The notes under the pieces are model-generated. The model did no database searches. It had not been told where the DNA came from and saw nothing but the letters and a program-made list of their open reading frames with translations. From JBLHOS01 sp047623825 (GTDB lineage: Bacteria > Pseudomonadota > Alphaproteobacteria > Rhodobacterales > Rhodobacteraceae), in the NCBI GenBank assembly GCA_047623825.1, contig JBLHOS010000064.1, positions 1 to 17,377 on the forward strand: 17,377 nucleotides of DNA. The letters run 5' to 3'. Made by a program: the position numbers and the translations under genes. Within the stretch, counting starts at the first letter, position 1. The number at the start of each line of letters is the position of its first letter. Shown here in pieces: positions 14,816 through 17,377 of the stretch.

Positions 14816-15358
14816 ATGCCAGATAAAGCCAGTCGCCCCGGTAACCGCCTCATGGACCGGCCCGAGTACAAATCAAAAAAGCAGCCACTGACCTGTTCAC
14901 TCGACACCAGTATCTTTGATGCTGTCACCGCGATGTCCGAAAAAAATTACGGGGCGATCGTTGTTATTGACGCTGACAAAAAGGTTCTTGGCGTTGTCAC
15001 CGAACGCGATGTGATGAACAAACTGGTCGCTCAAGAATTGGATGCCCGTGAGACCGCCGTGTCAAAAATAATGACACAAGATCCACGCGTAGCACGTGAA
15101 ACCGACGATATGCTGGATTGGCTCAGGATAATGTCGAATGAACGCTTCAGACGTCTTCCTGTTGTAGATGACAACGGGCAAATCAAAGCCGTCTTCACGC
15201 AGGGTGATTTTGTGTCCTACACTTGGCCCGATTTGATGTATCAAATGAAATCAATCGCCACAGCAAAAGTGAGCAAGAACTGGCCCTTCTTCCTGATTGG
15301 TGGTGGTCTCGCCTTGTATTCATTGCTCATGGTTGTGGTCATAATCTCAATGAGCTGA
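14816..15358 (+). CDS. CBS-pair domain protein with C-terminal membrane anchor
   Basis: A 180-residue protein. Two CBS motifs follow each other: about 22-75 (PLTCSLDTSIFDAVTAM, then GAIVVIDADKKVLGVVTERD) and about 82-138 (VSKIMTQDPRVARETDD, then RRLPVVDDNGQIKAVFTQGD). CBS pairs usually bind adenosine nucleotides and regulate partners. A single hydrophobic helix at about 157-178 (FFLIGGGLALYSLLMVVV) suggests tethering to the inner membrane with the CBS pair in the cytoplasm. AAGGA lies eight bases before the ATG. It has no operon partner: an IS lies upstream and an IS remnant downstream. The ligand and target are unknown. Confidence 0.85.
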   Translation: MPDKASRPGNRLMDRPEYKSKKQPLTCSLDTSIFDAVTAMSEKNYGAIVVIDADKKVLGVVTERDVMNKLVAQELDARETAVSKIMTQDPRVARETDDMLDWLRIMSNERFRRLPVVDDNGQIKAVFTQGDFVSYTWPDLMYQMKSIATAKVSKNWPFFLIGGGLALYSLLMVVVIISMS

Positions 15359-15385
15359 GCTGCTGGGTGATATAGTTCAAACCTC

Positions 15386-15590
15386 GGCTTTGTTGCACAA
15401 AGCCGTTGGTGAGCGGACTTCCCCTTTCCTTGGACACATTTATCCTGTGGTTTTCGTGACGGGGATGCCGAGCGCGGTATACCCGTTCATGATGGCAATG
15501 CGGATCTGGACCTCCGCGACCTGTCGGTCAAAGTCCCGCACCATGAGGCGCTGCCCCAGCAGTTTCATGCAGTGCGTCCACGGCGAGAGC
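15386..15590 (-). mobile_element. IS5-like element, 3'-end remnant
   Basis: GGCTTTGTTGCACAAAGCC at 15386-15404 resembles the terminal inverted repeat common in IS5/IS903-type elements (GGCTTTGTTGCACAAA). About 35 bp further in, on the minus strand, is the end of a transposase gene. The element stops abruptly near 15590, where a different broken frame begins, so most of it and its other end are gone. The family call comes from the terminal repeat and is moderately secure. Confidence 0.7.
15440..15590 (-). pseudogene. C-terminal fragment of an IS5-like transposase
   Basis: The minus strand reads SPWTHCMKLLGQRLMVRDFD, then RQVAEVQIRIAIMNGYTALG and a short tail to TAA at 15440-15442. This is the pattern of the end of IS5-type DDE transposases, in which the last helices (RDFDRQ..E.Q.R...LN...ALG) close the protein close to the terminal repeat. 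Only about 50 residues remain. The codons before SPWTH (up to 15628) belong to other sequence. Confidence 0.7.
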
Positions 15591-15839
15591 TTTGATGACT
15601 TTGAAAGGCGTTTGATGGAATTGGACATAAATTAATGCGGCCTTAAGTACCTGCACAAGTATGCAAACCACTCCGCATGGCTGGAAGATAACCGCCGTAC
15701 TGACTACGGGACGCTGGCGCGGACCGTAGTCAGCAACGCAATGGGCGCGCCAGTATCGCGCAACTGGAAAGACTGCTGGCAGCGGGCGGCTATAACAAAC
15801 CGCTGTGTCGATTTATCCCCATCTTCGTTCACATCTTAG
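15590..15839 (+). pseudogene. Unidentified broken reading frame with internal stop
   Basis: In one plus-strand frame the sequence reads SFDDFERRLMELDIN, then TAA (15633-15635), then CGLKYLHKYANHSAWLEDNR, TDYGTLARTVVSNAMGAPVS and RNWKDCWQRAAITN before stopping at TAG. The text on both sides of the stop looks like continuous protein: acidic and basic helices with many aromatic residues. It is therefore probably the C-terminal part of a gene truncated at its 5' side by the IS5-like remnant and interrupted by a nonsense change. It has the look of a mobile-element protein, but I cannot name the family. Confidence 0.5.
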
Positions 15840-15900
15840 TAACAACCATTGCCCATTCTATACGCAAAGCGCATATTCAGGCGTAGAGGTAATGGTTAAA

Positions 15901-16461
15901 ATGTCTTACAATTCTCGCAAAGCAGCTCAAACACTTGCCTTTTTCGCCAAGCAAGAAGGTGGTGAAATTCATGTGCTTAAGGCCATAAAGATGGTCTATT
16001 TAGCTGACCGAGAGAGCGTTCGCTTGCGTGGTCACACTATGCACAATGAACCTCGCTTTTCGTTAGATCATGGCCCCATAAACTCTACGACATTAGATCA
16101 TATTAATGGCGCGTATCAAGAAAACCAAGAAGTTTGGCAGCAGTTTTTAGAAGCGCGTGCCGGTAAAAGTCCCAAAATTGGCATTGCAGTCCCAGATTTG
16201 GATGATGTCGCTTTGGACGAACTAAGTGCTCGCGAAATGACAATTCTACAAAAAGTGTGGAATGAGTTTGGGCACATGGATCGCTTTGAGCTTGCCGAAT
16301 GGACGCACCTAAATTTGGTAGAGTGGAACGACCCCAATGGTTCTCGTATCCCAATTTCACTTGACCACATGATGGCGGCGGTTGGTTTGGACCACCCGAT
16401 AGAGCGCGCGCGGGAGCAGCGAAGCCTGAACGCGGCCCATGATGTGCTAGCTGCGCTGTAG
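15901..16461 (+). CDS. Panacea-domain (SocA/DUF4065-like) antitoxin
   Basis: From ATG 15901, 186 residues. The N-terminal half shows the Panacea pattern: AAQTLAFFAKQEGGEIHVLK, then KMVYLADRESVRLRGHTMHN and LDHGPINSTTLDHINGAYQE, in which the K-x-x-YLAD and DHGP(I/V) segments are hallmarks. A C-terminal helical part (EMTILQKVWNEFGHMDRFEL, then HPIERAREQ) follows. Panacea proteins are antitoxins that pair with many unrelated toxins. GAGGT sits 10 bases before ATG 15901. ATG 15892 is almost touching the same motif, and the longer frame from 15805 runs into remnant DNA. The presumed toxin starts two bases after the stop. The region is AT-richer than the ugp genes, which fits horizontal gain. Confidence 0.85.
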   Translation: MSYNSRKAAQTLAFFAKQEGGEIHVLKAIKMVYLADRESVRLRGHTMHNEPRFSLDHGPINSTTLDHINGAYQENQEVWQQFLEARAGKSPKIGIAVPDLDDVALDELSAREMTILQKVWNEFGHMDRFELAEWTHLNLVEWNDPNGSRIPISLDHMMAAVGLDHPIERAREQRSLNAAHDVLAAL

Positions 16462-16462
16462 T

Positions 16463-16825
16463 ATGCCATATCGCAAGGGGACTATGCTGGTCCCCACCGG
16501 GCCAACAGATCATCTTTTTATAGTATGCAATGACACTTGCGCGATGGGTGCCAACTTAGTTGTAAATATAAGTTCCGTAAGAGATTTATGCGACACAACT
16601 TGCATCCTAGATGTTGGGGACCACCCTTTTGTCCAGCATCCGTCGTTCGTATATTATGCCATGGCAAAGATAACATATGCAGCGAACATCCAACGTGGAT
16701 TTGAGGCAGGTGCGCTGCGCCCTCAACCTGATTTGGCCGAAGAAGTATTCGGCAGGGTAGAGGCCGGAATGCTGCGGTCCCCAGACACACCAGCAAATGT
16801 CGTAAGATATTTTACTCGGCTATAG
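16463..16825 (+). CDS. Putative toxin partner of the Panacea antitoxin
   Basis: A 120-residue protein whose ATG lies one base after the antitoxin stop (TAG-T-ATG), a spacing typical of toxin-antitoxin pairs. It opens MPYRKGTMLVPTGPTDHLFI, then VCNDTCAMGANLVVNISSVR, then LCDTTCILDVGDHPFVQHPS. The C-terminal half is helical with SPDTPANVVRYF near the end. The beta-rich start (basic, then LVP.GP...LF.VC) and the small size resemble proteins I recall beside Panacea genes, and loosely recall SH3-like toxins, but I cannot name its toxin family or mechanism. Toxin function is inferred from the arrangement. It has no signal peptide or membrane segment. Confidence 0.7.
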   Translation: MPYRKGTMLVPTGPTDHLFIVCNDTCAMGANLVVNISSVRDLCDTTCILDVGDHPFVQHPSFVYYAMAKITYAANIQRGFEAGALRPQPDLAEEVFGRVEAGMLRSPDTPANVVRYFTRL

Positions 16826-16843
16826 TGTCTCTTTGCTTAAAAC

Positions 16844-16990
16844 CTAAGCCAGCCGCCACAAACACCCATCCGGCCCAACCTTCTGAACAACCACACCCTT
16901 TTGCTTTAACCGCAACAGCGCCTGATAAGCCCTATTTACCGCGCTCTTGCGGGTAATAATGGGCAACTCGCGCTGTATGAGGGTTGGGCC
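16844..16990 (-). pseudogene. Possible winged-helix-like C-terminal remnant
   Basis: Within the 425-bp stretch between the toxin gene and the tRNA, the minus strand has a frame of 48 codons ending in TAG at 16844-16846. It reads QRELPIITRKSAVNRAYQAL, then LRLKQKGVVVQKVGPDGCLW and RLA. The helix-plus-beta-hairpin layout (AYQALLRLKQKG..V....G..WRL) resembles the end of a winged-helix DNA-binding domain. A TGA upstream and the lack of an ATG suggest a decayed gene. The remainder of the stretch (16991-17250) shows nothing I can support. Confidence 0.4.
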
Positions 16991-17250
16991 TCAGCCACAA
17001 CCATCGGTCCTGCCAGAAGCTTTTTGCAACATACCCGTCTATTTGCGCCCACCATATAGCGTGACGCACCCGTTTGAGCACATCGCTCGCAATCGACTGC
17101 AAAAATCACAGCCCTTACCTTGGTTCATGCCGCAGGCACGGTTCGCAGCACGAAAAGCTACATGGGTGAGAAAAGCCTATGCATGACGGTGGGACAAACA
17201 GGTCTTGAAGCGAATTAAGACATATATATCAATGCGTTATTATTCATCAG

Positions 17251-17325
17251 TGGCAGCCCGTAGGGGAGTCGAACCCCTCTTTCCAGGTTGAAAACCTGGC
17301 GTCCTAACCGATAGACGAACGGGCC
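17251..17325 (-). tRNA. tRNA-Glu (anticodon TTC)
   Basis: A 75-nt cloverleaf on the minus strand. Acceptor arm GGCCCGT pairs with ACGGGCT (first pair G-T), D-stem GTCT/GGAC, anticodon stem CCAGG/CCTGG around loop TTTTCAA (anticodon TTC at 17290-17292 on the complement), and T-arm AGGGG-TTCGACT-CCCCT. The discriminator G and CCA are encoded. Its 3' end faces the accessory genes to the left, so it could serve as an attachment site for integrating elements. Confidence 0.96.
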
Positions 17326-17342
17326 ACTTGAGACGTGCGCGG

Positions 17343-17371
17343 TTTTTAGGCAAATCGGCGGGGCCATGCAA
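17343..17371 (-). promoter_or_regulatory. Candidate promoter of tRNA-Glu
   Basis: On the minus strand, TTGCAT (17366-17371) and TAAAAA (17343-17348) are separated by exactly 17 bases. The -10 hexamer ends 17 bases before the tRNA. The hexamers match sigma-70 only partly. Confidence 0.35.
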
Positions 17372-17377
17372 GAGGAA

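Noticed and set aside
1..17377. CRISPR arrays, rRNA genes and riboswitches
   Set aside because: I scanned for regularly spaced repeats and conserved RNA signatures and saw none; the 30-bp repeats before the CBS gene are only two copies without spacers.

Overview
The window looks like chromosomal DNA of an alphaproteobacterium, most likely a marine Rhodobacteraceae (Roseobacter-group) species. I infer this from the UgpBAEC-type operon, the groESL operon with a CIRCE operator, the style of the tRNA-Glu gene and IS elements of types common in that family. The species cannot be fixed from sequence reading alone.

Left part (1-9860), mostly plus strand: the end of a polar amino-acid ABC transporter (permease tail plus ATPase) is followed by a two-gene unit encoding a TIM-barrel sugar isomerase/epimerase-like protein and a class III metallophosphoesterase, closed by a perfect 12-bp hairpin. 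Next comes a glycerol-3-phosphate-type ABC importer (ugpB, ugpA, ugpE, ugpC). A 2H-phosphoesterase-like gene is translationally coupled to ugpC, and a sulfatase/phosphonate monoester hydrolase-superfamily gene follows. Three unrelated phosphodiesterase folds around one phosphodiester/G3P importer suggest a phosphodiester-scavenging locus. This is the most interesting metabolic theme in the window.

Middle part (9861-13200), minus strand: a decayed cation/Ca2+ exchanger gene, in which an internal deletion removed the first alpha-repeat and shifted the frame, then groEL and groES with a perfect CIRCE inverted repeat upstream and a strong terminator downstream.

Right part (13200-17377), accessory: an IS3-family element with a frameshifted transposase abuts a truncated small lysine-rich gene. 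A membrane-anchored CBS-domain protein follows, preceded by two 30-bp-spaced repeats. Then come the 3' end of an IS5-like element fused to a second broken reading frame, a Panacea-domain antitoxin with its putative toxin one base downstream, a short helix-turn-helix-like remnant, and a tRNA-Glu gene on the minus strand. IS scars, a toxin-antitoxin pair and gene remnants beside the 3' end of a tRNA are typical of an integration hot spot, but no integrase or duplicated att site was found in the window.
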